Source: Russula earlei (Eukaryota > Basidiomycota > Agaricomycetes > Russulales > Russulaceae). Taken from it: a stretch of 64,000 nucleotides of DNA. The stretch covers positions 434,001 through 498,000 of the forward strand of contig JAGFNK010000001.1 in assembly GCA_025769875.1 (NCBI GenBank), written 5' to 3'. The notes under the pieces were generated by a model that worked only from the letters and a program-made list of their open reading frames with translations, made no database searches and was not told the DNA's origin. Shown here piece by piece: positions 11,331-23,480 of the stretch (position 1 is its first letter; every line of letters begins with the position of its first letter). Position numbers and translations under genes: made by a program.

Positions 11331-14300
11331 ATGTCGTCGTCTCAACCCTCTGCCCCTGTTGTCCCCATCCTCGATGGTGCAAACTATGGTATTTGGTCAA
11401 AGGCTATGAAAGCCTACCTCATGTCCGTTGGACTGTGGGGTTATTGCAATGGCACTTTTGAACTGCCTACTGTCCCTGGCCTTCCTCAGGTGCCTCTTCC
11501 CGAAGAGATTGCTGTCCAGGCTGTTGCTCTGGCAGCTGTGAAAGAATGGAACAAAGGAAATGATATGGCAGTCGGTCATATGGTCCTTAGATCGAGCATC
11601 GTGATCCAACAAGATCTTATGTCTTTGGATAACACTGAGACCATCTGGAATCGCCTAGATACCCTTTATGGTACGGCAACTACCACCAGTATCTATAAGG
11701 ACTTTAAAGAAGCCATCTCCATCCGCATTAACCTGAGCCAGCATCCTGGCCCTCAAATGGATCGGATACACGCTGTGTTCCAGTGCCTCACCGCATCCTC
11801 CCTTATCATTCCTGACGCCTTACAGGCGCTCATCATGCTTGCAGCCATTCCCCCGAAATGGGAAATGCTTGTCCACATCGTCACTCAGAACTATGATCTA
11901 GCCGATCTTAGTCCAAAGGATGTATGAGAGGCTATTGTCTCTCAATATCAAACTGAGGTCAATCGTGGAACAAACAAAAAGCACAGCGCACAGAAGCTCT
12001 CAGCTGTCAAGTGCAAGCACGGTGACCCCTCCTTCTCCAATCAGCAGCAGGGCAATAAGCCCAAGCGCGATGAAGATAAGGACAAGCACCAGCGCGGCAA
12101 GCGCGGCAGCAAAGGAAAAGGGAAAGGCAAGGAGAAGGCTGATAACAGCCATGGTCCCGGACACTCCCACATTGCGGACGTTGCCGCACTCCCACTCCCA
12201 ACCATTACCACTATCGCCCATCTGGGTCCTTCGGGGATCCAACAACGTACCATCCCAACTGCGACTGACCCTCGCAAACGCACTCATGGCCCTTACAAGG
12301 CCTTAAACAAAGCACTTGATCTTGCTGACGATCTTGGGGTAACTCCCACTATACAGACAGTCAAGACCCTCGAGCAGCGGATCTCGACTCAATCCGCTGC
12401 CTCGACAAGTGCAGTCAAACTCCCGTCACCCGTCCCTGAGCCTATGGACCAGGACGATGGCGACTTTGCGCAAACAAACACATTGGATTTATTCGACATT
12501 TATGACGGTATTCCAGAAGGTGCTGCCACCCCTGAGCATGCTCCGACTCCATCGGATGAAGCGCTTGATTGGGGCAGCGACCCCGAAGATAACAAAGCGT
12601 GCGTGCGCCTCCCTCTCTCCTTTCACTTGCTAAAGAACCTTATTAGCATCTCCCCAGCCCCAAAGCGGGCTAGATATGTCTAATAAATGTTCGCTTGTAT
12701 CATACAATGTACAAATTAGCAAAGGGACTACTTCCCTTCAAAGTGAATGTAACAAAAATTGTTCGAGATGTAGAGGAAAGCACGACTTGAGTAAAATGGG
12801 ATCCTTATGGCTCCTAGACTCTGGCGCGTCTGCACACTTCACCTTCGAAATAAAAGACTTTATAGAGTATACACCGGCTTTGCCACATGAAAGATCCCCT
12901 GTTAAAACTGCCGATAACACAATATATGTGGAAGGCAAAGGCGCTGTGTTGCTTTGGCACACTAGTCAACTCTAAAACAGTTGTCACGCGCATTTCTCCT
13001 GTTCTCTATATTCCAAAAATTAACACTCGGATATTATCTATGGGGGAGTTTTTACAACAAGGGATGCATGCACTAGGGAATAGAAATCATATTTCCCTAT
13101 GAGAGGACGGACGTATAATCCTGTCCTCTTACCCCTTATTCCCGGGTCAAACCACGTATTGGTTAGACGCCTCAATTGAAAGCGTGCAAGCACATTCTCT
13201 TATCTACGTGGTAGATTATGATGTCATTCACCGACGCCTTGGCCACCCATCTAAGGATGTCGTAACACGTGCAAAGACACATACCAAGGGTCTCCCTGAA
13301 GACCTGAAAATCCCTCAGGAACAGCCGGTATGTCCTGGCTGCGTGCAAGGCAAGATGCCTGCATCTGCTGCACCCCCCTTCTGAAACTCGTGCTTCCGCA
13401 CCGTTCGAGCGTATTCACTCGGACCTTAAGAGTTTCCCTGTGAAGTCGTATCATAAGTACGAATATTTCGTCAGTTTCATTGACGATTATTCCTCCTATG
13501 CATGGATCACACTCTTAAAAAATAAAAAGTCGACCATAATGGCCGTCAAGCAATTCCTTGCTATGGTGAAGAACCAATACAAAGCAGGAATCAAAGAGTG
13601 GATGTCCGATGCTGGTGGAGAGTACAAGTCCGAGGCCTTTGATAACTGTCCTAAAGGACGAAGGAATTAAAATCCTGCAAAGTGCCCCATACACTCCACA
13701 ACAGAATGGACGCACAGAGCACTTTATGCGCACTGTAATGGACAAAGCTCAGGCAATGCGCCTTGAAGCTTGTCTACCTCCCTCCTGGTGGGAATTTGCA
13801 GTGAATCATGGGACACACTGTTACAATAGGACACCTGCCAGACGCCTTCAATGGCGTACACCCTACGAAGTCCTAAAGAACGAGGTCCCTGATATCTCAC
13901 ACCTCAGAGTATTTGGTTGCGGTGCATATGTGCACATACCAGAAAAGCGTCGAGTCAATAAGCTTTCGCCTAAAAGCGAGCTAATGATCTACCTTGGTCA
14001 TACTGAGGGGATCAAAGCCTCACTCTTCATGAGGCTCCCTAATAATACGCTTTACACAAATGCTACCGCCCTGTATGATGAGACCCTGTACCCCAAATGC
14101 GACAAAGCGCGCACTAAAGGTACCACGCGGATTAATGAACCGCGTGAGGAACTACCGGCAACAACCTGTCGAAGACACCATTCCTGGTGTTGACGACCCA
14201 TTCCCTACAATTAAAAGTGAGGACGATGAGCAGCCTATACAGGCTGCCAGAAGAAGAGGAACGAGAGCAAACGCCCGTCCCTCCTACACCGTCCCCTCCT

Positions 14301-16199
14301 CCCGTTGAAGAGCCTGTACCTCTTCGAAGGTCTCAGCGGTTGAGGAAAGTACCTACCCATCCAGGCAACGTCTATGGTGAACACAGACACCCCACAGAAG
14401 TGGAAAAAGACGTTCGGCGCACACGCACATGGAGAACAATGACAGAAAACCAACCCTGGTAGCTCTGGTGAGGGTAGTACATCAGGATCGGCCACACCAG
14501 GCCCTTACCCTCCTGTCGTCCTTGACTGATCAACCGCCACAAGCCTCTGAGGATGAGGTAGAAGACATTCTACGTCTTGCAAGGGAAGGGGGAGTCAAAT
14601 TTCTGAACTATCTGCTTGCCCAAGCAGTTCCACTAAGTTCAGATGCACCTGATACTGCGAAAGATTTGCGAATGGACCTTTAGGGACATTCTGCGAATGC
14701 CAAGTGAACTCCAAAAGGAGTGGAAAGATGCTTGTCGTGAGGAGTTGGAATCCCTCTGCAGACGCAAAGTCTTTGAACTAGTTGATCCTCCTAAGGATTG
14801 CAAAATAATTAAAAATAGATGGGTATTCGACCTTAAGTCTGATGGTCATAAAAAAGCCAGACTAGTCGCCAAAGGCTTCTCCCAAGTAGAAGGCATTGAC
14901 TATGACGAAATATTCTCACCCTGTGGTACGGTTTGAGACAGTCCGCCTGATGATTGCGCTCGCAGCGCTCAAAAACTGGCACATTAGCGGACTAGACGTC
15001 AAGACTGCCTTTCTCTATGGTGAGCTCGATGAAGAGCTCTATATGGAGCAGCCTGAGGGCTTCAAAATAAAAGGCCAAGAGCGCAAAGTCATGTGCCTTA
15101 AACGCAGCAATATATGGACTCAAGCAAGCGGCACTTGCTTGGTGGAAAGCCCTTGACAAGTCCATGGCCTTCGCTCGGCCTTATTCGCCTTATGTCTGAC
15201 TCTGGGCTCTTTGTTAGTAAAGACAAGAGCATCATAGCCATCGTCTATGTTGATGATGTGCTCTTCTTTGGAGCAGACAAAAAACAAATCAATAAAACAA
15301 AGGAGCGCTTCATGAAGCTCTGGGAATGTCGAGATCTGGGCGATGCCCAAGAATTTCTACTGCATGCGCATTCAACGCAAGTCCGGCCAGATACATCTGG
15401 ACCAGACTGAATATCTACAGAAAGTGCTGCAGCGTTTCGACTTGCTTAACGCAAACCCTGCTCCTACTCCGCTACCAGAGGGCTATCACCCCTCTCCCAA
15501 CACTTCCGCTGCTGACCCAGCCTTGCGGTCAAAATTCCAGCAGGTTATAGGATCACTCCTATACATAATGCTTGGAACGCGTCCAGACATAGCCTTTGCT
15601 GTCACAAAGTTGTCGCAACATGCTGCCAATCCCTCAGAGGATCATTTAAATCGTGCATACTATATTTGCCGATACCTCTTGGGAACCGCCAATTATGCCT
15701 TGGTCTATGATGGACCATCTAATGGTGGCCTAATGGCATATGCTGACTCTGACTGGGCTTCTGATCCGACTAATCGGAAGTCCACTACAGGCTATATGGT
15801 GAACCTGGCTGGAGCAATATTTTCGTGGAACTCACGAGCGCAGAAAACAGTCGCGCTCTCCTCCACTGAAGCCGAAGTATATGTCGCTCTCTGACACTGA
15901 GCAGACAGTTAGTTTGGATTAAATCCTTACTAACAGAACTTGGCATTAATCTTGCTCCCATCCCACTGTTCGGTGATAACCAAGGCTCAATATTCTTAGC
16001 CTCCAACCCTGTGCAAGAAAAGCGCATCAAACATATTGATTTGCGCTATCACTTCATTCGTGAAGTCATACAAAACAAACAGGTGGAGCTATTCTTTATT
16101 GAAGGGGCTAATAACCCAGCCGACATGTTCACCAAGAACCTTGGTCACGTCAAGTTCCTCAAATTCAGGGAGCAACTAGGACTAACCTTCTACCCCTGA
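11331..16199 (+). pseudogene. Ty1/copia gag-pol, copy A (frameshifted)
   Basis: Order is gag, protease, integrase, reverse transcriptase, RNase H, which defines Ty1/copia. Gag starts at 11331 (MSSSQPSAPVVPILDGANYG). Protease shows LLDSGAS near 12825. GAG-pre-integrase has HRRLGHPS near 13230. The integrase core lies at 13400-13800. Reverse transcriptase follows, with FSQVEGIDYDEIFSP near 14880 and YVDDVLFFGAD near 15245. RNase H has ADSDWASD near 15745. Compared with copy B the frame is broken by a TGA at 11925, by single-base gains or losses near 12640, 12960, 13380, 13650, 14155, 14660, 14925, 15110, 15350 and 15880, and by TGA at 13100, which copy B shares. A polypurine tract (AAGGGGGAG) ends at 16248, just before LTR 2. 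It cannot make a full polyprotein. Confidence 0.92.
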
Positions 16200-16248
16200 A
16201 TGTGGGAAATGCTCACTGGCATCTACCGATGCACTTAGCAAGGGGGAG

Positions 16249-16760
16249 TGTTGAACCGGAACCCGAACGGATCAAAGAAGGCGAAGACCTTCATACAAGG
16301 TTCAAGATCCGCTCATAGATGTTACGTGTTAGACAGAACTTTAGTATATGCGCTTATGGCAATAGGGTTATGCATACTACTGCTATCTATCACAAGATGC
16401 AGCCTTATGCTGCATCTAGAACGTTTCCACATCACGCATCACTTAATGCGCGATATAGTGGACACCTGTAGTCACCTCTTTTGGACTTAGGAACAGCCCT
16501 GGGTCATAGAGGTATAAATACCATACTTGTAGATGAGTATACACATCGCTCTACACCCCAATATCACTTGAGCATTAGCACAACCTCTAAGGTGGGTTGC
16601 TTGGCCTGTTAGCTGCACTCTATGCTGCACAACAGGTTATGGGCCCTGCAAGCCATGCGCCTTCATCGGCTTGCAACGATGGCGAAGCATCCCTCAAGCC
16701 TGCATGCTGCGGCGAGCTAGTCTACCCTATGGGGAGACTATGTCGGCTTGTTTGAATACA
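16249..16760 (+). mobile_element. LTR 2, shared by copies A and B
   Basis: TGTTGAACC to AATACA, about 512 bases, very close to LTR 1, with TATAAATA near 16513. It is the 3' LTR of copy A. The sequence after it, once the inserted solo LTR X1 is removed, continues straight into the leader and gag of copy B, so it is also the 5' LTR of copy B. Such LTR-element-LTR-element-LTR arrays arise by unequal recombination between LTRs or by template switching. Confidence 0.88.
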
Positions 16761-16767
16761 ATACTCT

Positions 16768-17601
16768 TGTCAAGACACGTACTGCTGATCCGTGTGGACT
16801 CAGGAGCAGGTGGGCAAAGGTCGGAACAGATGGTATATGGCGTAGGCGGCGTTGAACAAGAGGACGAGCCAAATGACTAAGATATACCAGATGGGGACTG
16901 GTACGTGTTACATGGAGGCAGAGGCGAAGAGTAGAGCCAGTGCAGCTGAGGAGGCTTTAAACAAGGCGGTCAGTAGAAGAGTACCTTGGAGACGAGGGAG
17001 GATCTTTAGACTGAGCAGGTCGCAGGGGAGTACCCAGGAAGATGAGAGTATCACAAATGGACAGTCTGACGACTGCCATGCTTCATTGGGGCTTATATAC
17101 AGTATACAGGGTCGATTACAAAGCACTGGGACTATTCTAGACTCTTTGGTACCATCCAATAGGACTACAGAGGCATAAACTTGCTTGTGTCAACTTTCAG
17201 GCTTACTGAGTGCATTACTGATCATTGTGGAGCGATGACATCATTATGATGTCACTGTGGAGCGCTTAGTGAGCCTATGAGGTCACTGTGGAGTCGCTCA
17301 GTCAGCCATGATGTCATTGGAGCCTTGATGACGTCAGATGATTTATGCAACTAGTTTCTAAGAGTTTGTGCCGCTGTTTCGGGTCCATGGTGGCTGAGTG
17401 GCCATGTGGCTGCCACGCGATGATTACCCGATTAGGAAACTGGTGCCTGGTCGTGTTATAGTGCCTTTGCAATAGCAATATCTTGTACCACAGGGGGAAT
17501 AGCCCAGAAAATGGAAGGGAGTCGGCAATGCAAAGTGAGAGAGGTTTTTCTTGAGTAAAGTAGGACAATCTTCGGCCAGGACTTGGCCTTGGTTCATAAC
17601 A
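16768..17601 (-). mobile_element. solo LTR of family X (copy X1)
   Basis: An 834-base insertion starting TGTCAAGACACG and ending GGTTCATAACA on the plus strand, flanked by ACTCT at 16763-16767 and again at 17602-17606. It sits between LTR 2 and the leader of copy B, and removing it with one ACTCT restores the LTR-leader junction seen in copy A. Read on the minus strand it starts TGTTATGAACC and ends TGTCTTGACA, the TG...CA form of an LTR. Its sequence recurs on the plus strand at 23481-24156, where a retroelement leader and gag remnant follow. The U3 part has several TGATGTCA-like sites and one TGACGTCA (17329-17336). Confidence 0.88.
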
Positions 17602-17642
17602 ACTCTTACTGACGACCTCTAAGCCCCTTTCTAACAGCTACA

Positions 17643-20600
17643 ATGTCGTCGTCTCAACCCTCTGCCCCTGTTGTCCCCATCCTTGATGGCGCAAACTATG
17701 GTATTTGGTCAAAGGCTATGAAAGCCTACCTCATGTCCGTTGGACTGTGGGGTTATTGCAATGGCACATTTGAATTGCCAGTCCTTCCTGGACTTCCTCA
17801 GGCGCCTCTTCCTGAAGAGATTGCTGCCCAGGCTACTGCAATTGCAGCCCTGAAGGAATGGAATAAAGGAAATGACATGGCAGTCGGTCATATGGTCCTT
17901 AGATCGAGCATTGTGATCCAACAAGATCTTACGTCTTTGGATAACACTGAGACCATCTGGAATTGCCTAGATACCCTTTATGGCATGGCGACTACCACAA
18001 GTATCTATAAGGACTTCAAAGAAGCCATCTCCATCCGCATTAACCCAAGCCAGCATCCTGGCCCACAAATGGATCGCATGCACGCTGCATTTCAGCATCT
18101 CACCGCATCTTCCCTCATCATTCCTGACGCCTTACAGGCGCTCATCATGCTTGCAGCCATTCCCTCTAAATGGGAAATGCTTGTCCACATTGTCACTCAG
18201 AATTATGATCTAACCGATCTTACTCCGAAGGACGTACGAGAGGCTATTGTCTCTCAATATCAAACTGAGGTGAATCGTGGCACAAACAAAAAGCACAGCA
18301 TGCAGAAGCTTTCCACTGTCAAGCGCAAGCATGGTGACCCTTCCTTCTCCAATCAGCAGCAGGGCAATAAGCCCAAGTGTGATGAAGATAAGGACAAGTG
18401 CCAGCGCGGTAAGCACAGCGGAAAAGGAAAAGGGAAAGGCAAGGAGAAGGCTGATAACAGCCATGGTCCCGGACACTCCCACATTGCGGACGTTGCTGCA
18501 CTCCCACTCCCGACCATTACCACTATCGCCCATCTGGGTCCTTCAGGGATCCAACAACGTACCATCCCAACTGCGACTGACCCTCGCAAACGCACTCATG
18601 GCCCTTACAAGGCCTTAAACAAAGCACTTGATCTTGCTGATGATCTTGGGGTAACTCCCACTATACAGACAGTCAAGACCCTCGAGCAGCGGATCTCGAC
18701 TCAATCCACTGCCTCGACAAGTGCAGTCAAACTCCCGTCGCCCATCCTTGAGCCTATGGACCAGGATGATGGCGACTTCACGCAAACAAACATGTCGGAT
18801 TTATTCAACATATATGATGGTATCCCAGAAGGTGCTGCCACCCCTGAGCATGCTCCGACTCCATTGGATGAAGTGCTTGATTGGGGCAGCGACCCCAAAG
18901 ATAACAAAGCATGCATGCGCCTCCCTCTCTCCTTTCACTCGCTAAAGAACCTATTAGCATCTCCCCAGCCCCAAAGCGGGCTAGATATGTCTAAAATGTG
19001 TTCGCTTGTATCATACAATGTACAAATTAGCGAAGGGACTACTTCCCTTCAAAGTGAATGTAACAAAAATTGTTCGAGATGTAGAGGAAAGCATGACTTG
19101 AGTAAAATGGGATCCTTATGGCTCCTTGACTCTGGCGCATCCACAAACTTCACCTTCAAAATCAAAGACTTTATAGAGTATACGCCGGCTTTGCCGCACG
19201 AAAGATCCCCTGTTAAAACTGCCGATAACACAATATATGTGGAAGGCAAAGGCGCTGTGTTGCTTTGGCACACTGTCAACTCTAAAATGGTTGTCACGCG
19301 CATATCTCCTGTTCTCTATATTCTGAAAATTAACACTCAGATATTATCTATGGGGGAGTTTTTACAACAAGGGATGCATGCATTAGGGAATAGAAATCAT
19401 ATTTCCCTATGAGAGGACGGATGTATAATCCTGTCCTCTTACCCCTTATTCCCGGGTCAAACCATGTATTGGTTAGACGCTGCAATTGAAAGCGTGCAAG
19501 CGCATTCTCTTATCTACGCGGTAGATTATGATGTCATTCACTGACACCTTGGCCACCCATCTAAGGATGTTGTAACACGTGCAAAGACACATACCAAGGG
19601 TCTCCCTGAAGACCTGAAAATCCCTCAGGAACAGCCGGTATGTCCTGGCTGCGCACAAGGCAAGATGCCTGCATCTGTGCACCCCCCTTCTGAAACTCGT
19701 GCTTCCGCACCATTCGAGCGTATTCACTCAGACCATAAGAGTTTCCCTGTGAAGTCGTATCATAAGTACGAATATTTCGTCAGCTTCATTGACGATTATT
19801 CCTCCTATGCATGGATCACACTCCTAAAAAATAAAAAGTTGACCGTAATGGCCATCAAGCAATTCCTTGCCATGGTCAAGAACCAATACAAAGCAGGAAT
19901 CAAAGAGTGGATGTCTGATGCTGGCAGAGAGTACAAGTCCGAGGCCTTTGATAATGTCCTAAAGGACAAAGGAATTAAAACCCTGCAAAGTGCCCCATAC
20001 ACTCCACAACAGAATGGACGTGCAGAGCGCTTTATGCGCACTGTAATGGACAAAGCTCAGGCAATGCGCCTTGAAGCTTGTCTACCTCCCTCCTGGTGGG
20101 AATTTGCAGTGATTCATGGGACACACTGTTACAATAGGACACCTGCCAGACGCCTTCAATGGCGTACACCCTACGAAGTCCTAAAAAATGAGGTCCCTGA
20201 TATCTCACACCTCAGAGTATTTGGTTGCGGTGCATATGTGCACATACCAGAAAAGCGTCGAGTCAATAAGCTTTCGCCCAAAAGCAAGCTAATGATCTAC
20301 CTTGGTCATACTGAGGGGATCAAAGCCTCACTCTTCATGAGGCTCCCAAATAATACACTTTACACAAATGCTACCGCCCTGTACAATGAGACCCTGTACC
20401 CCAAATGTGACAAAGCGCGCACTAAAGGTACCACGCGGATTAATGAACCGCGTGAGGAACTACTGCAACAACCTGTCGAAGACACCATTCCTGGTGTTGA
20501 CGACCCATTCCCTACTATCAAAAGTGAGGACGATGAGCAGCCTATACAGGCACCAGAAGTAGAGGAATGCGAGCAAATGCCTGTCCCTCCTACACCGTCC

Positions 20601-23048
20601 CCTCCTCCTGTTGAAGAACCTGTACCTCTTTGAAGGTCTCAGCGGTTGAGGAAAGTACCTACCCATCCTGGCAACGTCTATGGTGAACACAGACACCCCA
20701 CAGAAGTGGAAAAAGACGTTTGGCGCACACACACATGGAGAACAATGACAGAAAACCAACCCGGTTGCTCCAGTGAGGATAGTAGGTCAGGATCGGCCAT
20801 ACCAGGCCCTTACCCTCCTGTCGTCCTTGACGATCAACCGCCACAAGCCTCTGAGGATGAGGTAGAAGACATTCTACGTCTAGCAAGGGAAGGGGGAGTC
20901 AAATTTCTGAACTATCTGCTTGCCCAAGCAGTTCCACTAAGTTCAGATGCACCTGATACTGCAAAGATTCACGAATGGACCTTTAGGGACATTCTGCGAA
21001 TGCCAAGTGAACTCCAAAAGGAGTGGAAAGATGCTTGTTGTGAGGAGTTGGAATCCCTCTGCAGACGCAAAGTCTTTGAACTAGTCGATCCTCCCAAGGA
21101 TCACAAAATAATTAAAAATAGATGGGTATTTGACCTTAAGTCTGATGGTCGTAAAAAAGCCAGACTAGTTGCCAAAGGCTTCTCCCAAGTAGAAGGCATT
21201 GACTATGATGAAATATTCTCACCCGTGGTACGGTTTGAGACAGTCCGCCTGATGATTGCGCTTGCAGTGCTCAAAAATTGGCACATTAGCAGACTAGACG
21301 TCAAAACTGCCTTTCTCTATGGTGAGCTCGATGAAGAGCTCTATATGGAGCAGCCTGAGGGCTTCAAAATAAAAGGCCAAGAGCATAAAGTCATGCGCCT
21401 TAAACGCGCAATATATGGACTCAAGCAAGCGGCACTTGCATGGTGGAAAGCCCTTGACAAGTCCATGGCTTCGCTCGGCCTTATTCGCCTTATGTCTGAC
21501 TCTGGGCTCTTTGTTAGTAAAGACAAGAGCATCATAGCCATCGTCTATGTTGATGATGTGCTCTTCTTTGGAGCAGACAAAAAACAAATCAATAAAACAA
21601 AGGAGCGCTTCATGAAGCTCTGGGAATGTCGAGATCTGGGCGATGCCCAAGAATTTCTATGCATGCGCATTATACGCAAGTCCGGCCAGATACATCTGGA
21701 CCAGACTGAATATCTAAAGAAAGTGCTGCAGCATTTCAACTTGCTTAACGCAAACCCTGCTCCTACTCTGCTACCAGAGGGCTATCACCCCTCTCCCAAC
21801 ACTTCCGCTGCTGACCCAGCCTTGCGGTCAAAATTCCAGCAAGTTATAGGATCACTCCTATACATAATGCTTGGAATGCGTCCAGACATAGCCTTTGCTG
21901 TCACAAAGTTGTCGCAACATGCTGCCAATCCCTCAGAGGATCATTTAAATTGTGCATTCTATATTTGCTGATACCTCTTGGGAACCGCCAATTATGCCTT
22001 GGTCTATGATGGACCATCTAATGGCGGCTTGATGGCATATGCCGACTCTGACTGGGCTTCTGATCCGACTAATCGGAAGTCCACTACAGGCTATATGGTG
22101 AACCTGGCTGGAGCAATATTTTCATGGAACTCACGAGCGCAGAAGACTGTCGCGCTCTCCTCCACTGAAGCTGAGTATATGTCGCTCTCTGACACAAGCA
22201 GACAATTGGTTTGGATTAAATCCTTACTAACAGAACTTGGCATTAATCTTGCTCCCATCTGTTAAGATCTGACAGATCTTAGTACCGACTCTTTAGTGAA
22301 AGAGTTGCTTGATATAGTTCAAGCACTAGACTTCGAAACCTTTGATATTATCTCAGGAAGATTGAATGTAGAAAAGAGAGGGACCTCTTTCAGTTAGAGT
22401 CTGTACTATAATTGTGGTTTTAGATCGGTTGACAAGATGATTGTCTTGTTAAATGTGTAAGTCGAGCGTAAGGCTCGACTTCTTGGTACCACAGACTATT
22501 TATACAATATCTCGATAACTACTGATCCGATTTGTACGAAACTCGGAGTGTACATAGCTGAGAACCAGTAGTATCCAAATACAGAAAGCGCAATTCAGAA
22601 TGTTAGAAATGACTCACGCGTGAGTCATTCTTTCCTAGTATCTGTCATCAATCAGTAAGCAATGAGTAAACACTCAGTAAGCAATCAGTAAGCAATCAGT
22701 AAGCAATCCGTAAGCAATCACTAAGCCAGATTGATAAGCAGACACATGAGTAATCACAGATGAGTCAGCAGAAACAGATGTCAGTTGGAGAATCAAGAGA
22801 ATCTTAACACCATCCCACTGTTCGGTGATAACCAAGGCTCAATATTCTTAGCCTCCAACCCTGTGCAAGAAAAGCACATCAAACACATTGATTTGCACTA
22901 TCACTTCATTCGTGAAGTCATTCAAAATAAACAGGTGGAGCTATTCTTTATTGAAGGGGCTAATAACCCAGCCAACATGTTCAAGAACCTTGGTCACGTC
23001 AAGTTCCTCAAATTCAGGGAGCAACTAGGACTAACCTTCTACCCCTGA
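17643..23048 (+). pseudogene. Ty1/copia gag-pol, copy B (stops plus an LTR insertion)
   Basis: Same domain order as copy A, but with an almost continuous frame. Gag to protease is open from 17643 to 19410 (589 residues), integrase from about 19665, reverse transcriptase from 20646, and RNase H from 21978. The frame is closed by TGA at 19410, 19542, 20631 and 21969; at 19542, 20631 and 21969 copy A has CGA. Other small shifts are near 19670. At 22260 a 550-base solo LTR (Y1) interrupts the last part of RNase H with target duplication CCATC, and the reading frame resumes at about 22815, ending at 23048. Apart from the stops it is better preserved than copy A. It is not autonomous in this state. 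Confidence 0.92.
22260..22809 (+). mobile_element. solo LTR of family Y (copy Y1) inside copy B
   Basis: A 550-base insertion, TGTTAAGATC to ATCTTAACA, flanked by CCATC at 22255-22259 and 22810-22814. Copy A has the uninterrupted target. A TATA-like TATTTATACAAT lies near 22497. It carries the perfect 20-bp palindrome ATGACTCACGCGTGAGTCAT (22609-22628), a GTCGAGC/GCTCGAC hairpin near 22460, and about six copies of an 11-base unit CAGTAAGCAAT between 22650 and 22735. A diverged copy in the opposite orientation lies at 25217-25743. There is no internal coding region, so it is a solo LTR or a very small non-autonomous LTR element. Confidence 0.88.
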
Positions 23049-23098
23049 ATGTGGGAAAATGCTCATGGCATCTACCGATGCACTTAGCAAGGGGGAGT

Positions 23099-23480
23099 GT
23101 TGAACCGGAACCCGAACGGATCAAAGAAGGCGAAGACCTTCATACAAGGTTCAAGATCCGCTCATAGATGTTACGTGTTAGACAGAACTTTAGTATATGC
23201 GCTTATGGCAATAGGGTTACGCATACTACGCTATCTATCACAAGATGCAGCCTTATGCTACATCTAGAACGTTTCCACATCACGCATCACTTAATGCGCG
23301 ATATAGTGGACACCTGTAGTCACCTCTTTTGGACTTAGGAACAGCCCTGGGTCATAGAGGTATAAATACCATACTTGTAGACAAGTATACACATCACTCT
23401 ACACCCCAATATCACTTGAGCATTAGCACAACCTCTAAGGTGGGTTGCTTGGCCTGTTAGCTGTGCTCTATGCTGCACAA
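23099..23480 (+). mobile_element. LTR 3 of the copia array, truncated
   Basis: Begins TGTTGAACCGG directly after the polypurine tract AAGGGGGAG and follows LTRs 1 and 2 for about 380 bases, then stops at CTGCACAACAGG, where family X sequence takes over. The last 130 bases of the LTR are missing. Confidence 0.85.

Noticed and set aside
22260..22809. Miniature inverted-repeat DNA transposon instead of an LTR
   Set aside because: The ends TGTTAAGAT/ATCTTAACA look like short inverted repeats, but TG...CA ends, 5-bp target duplication, a TATA box and 550-base size fit a solo LTR better.
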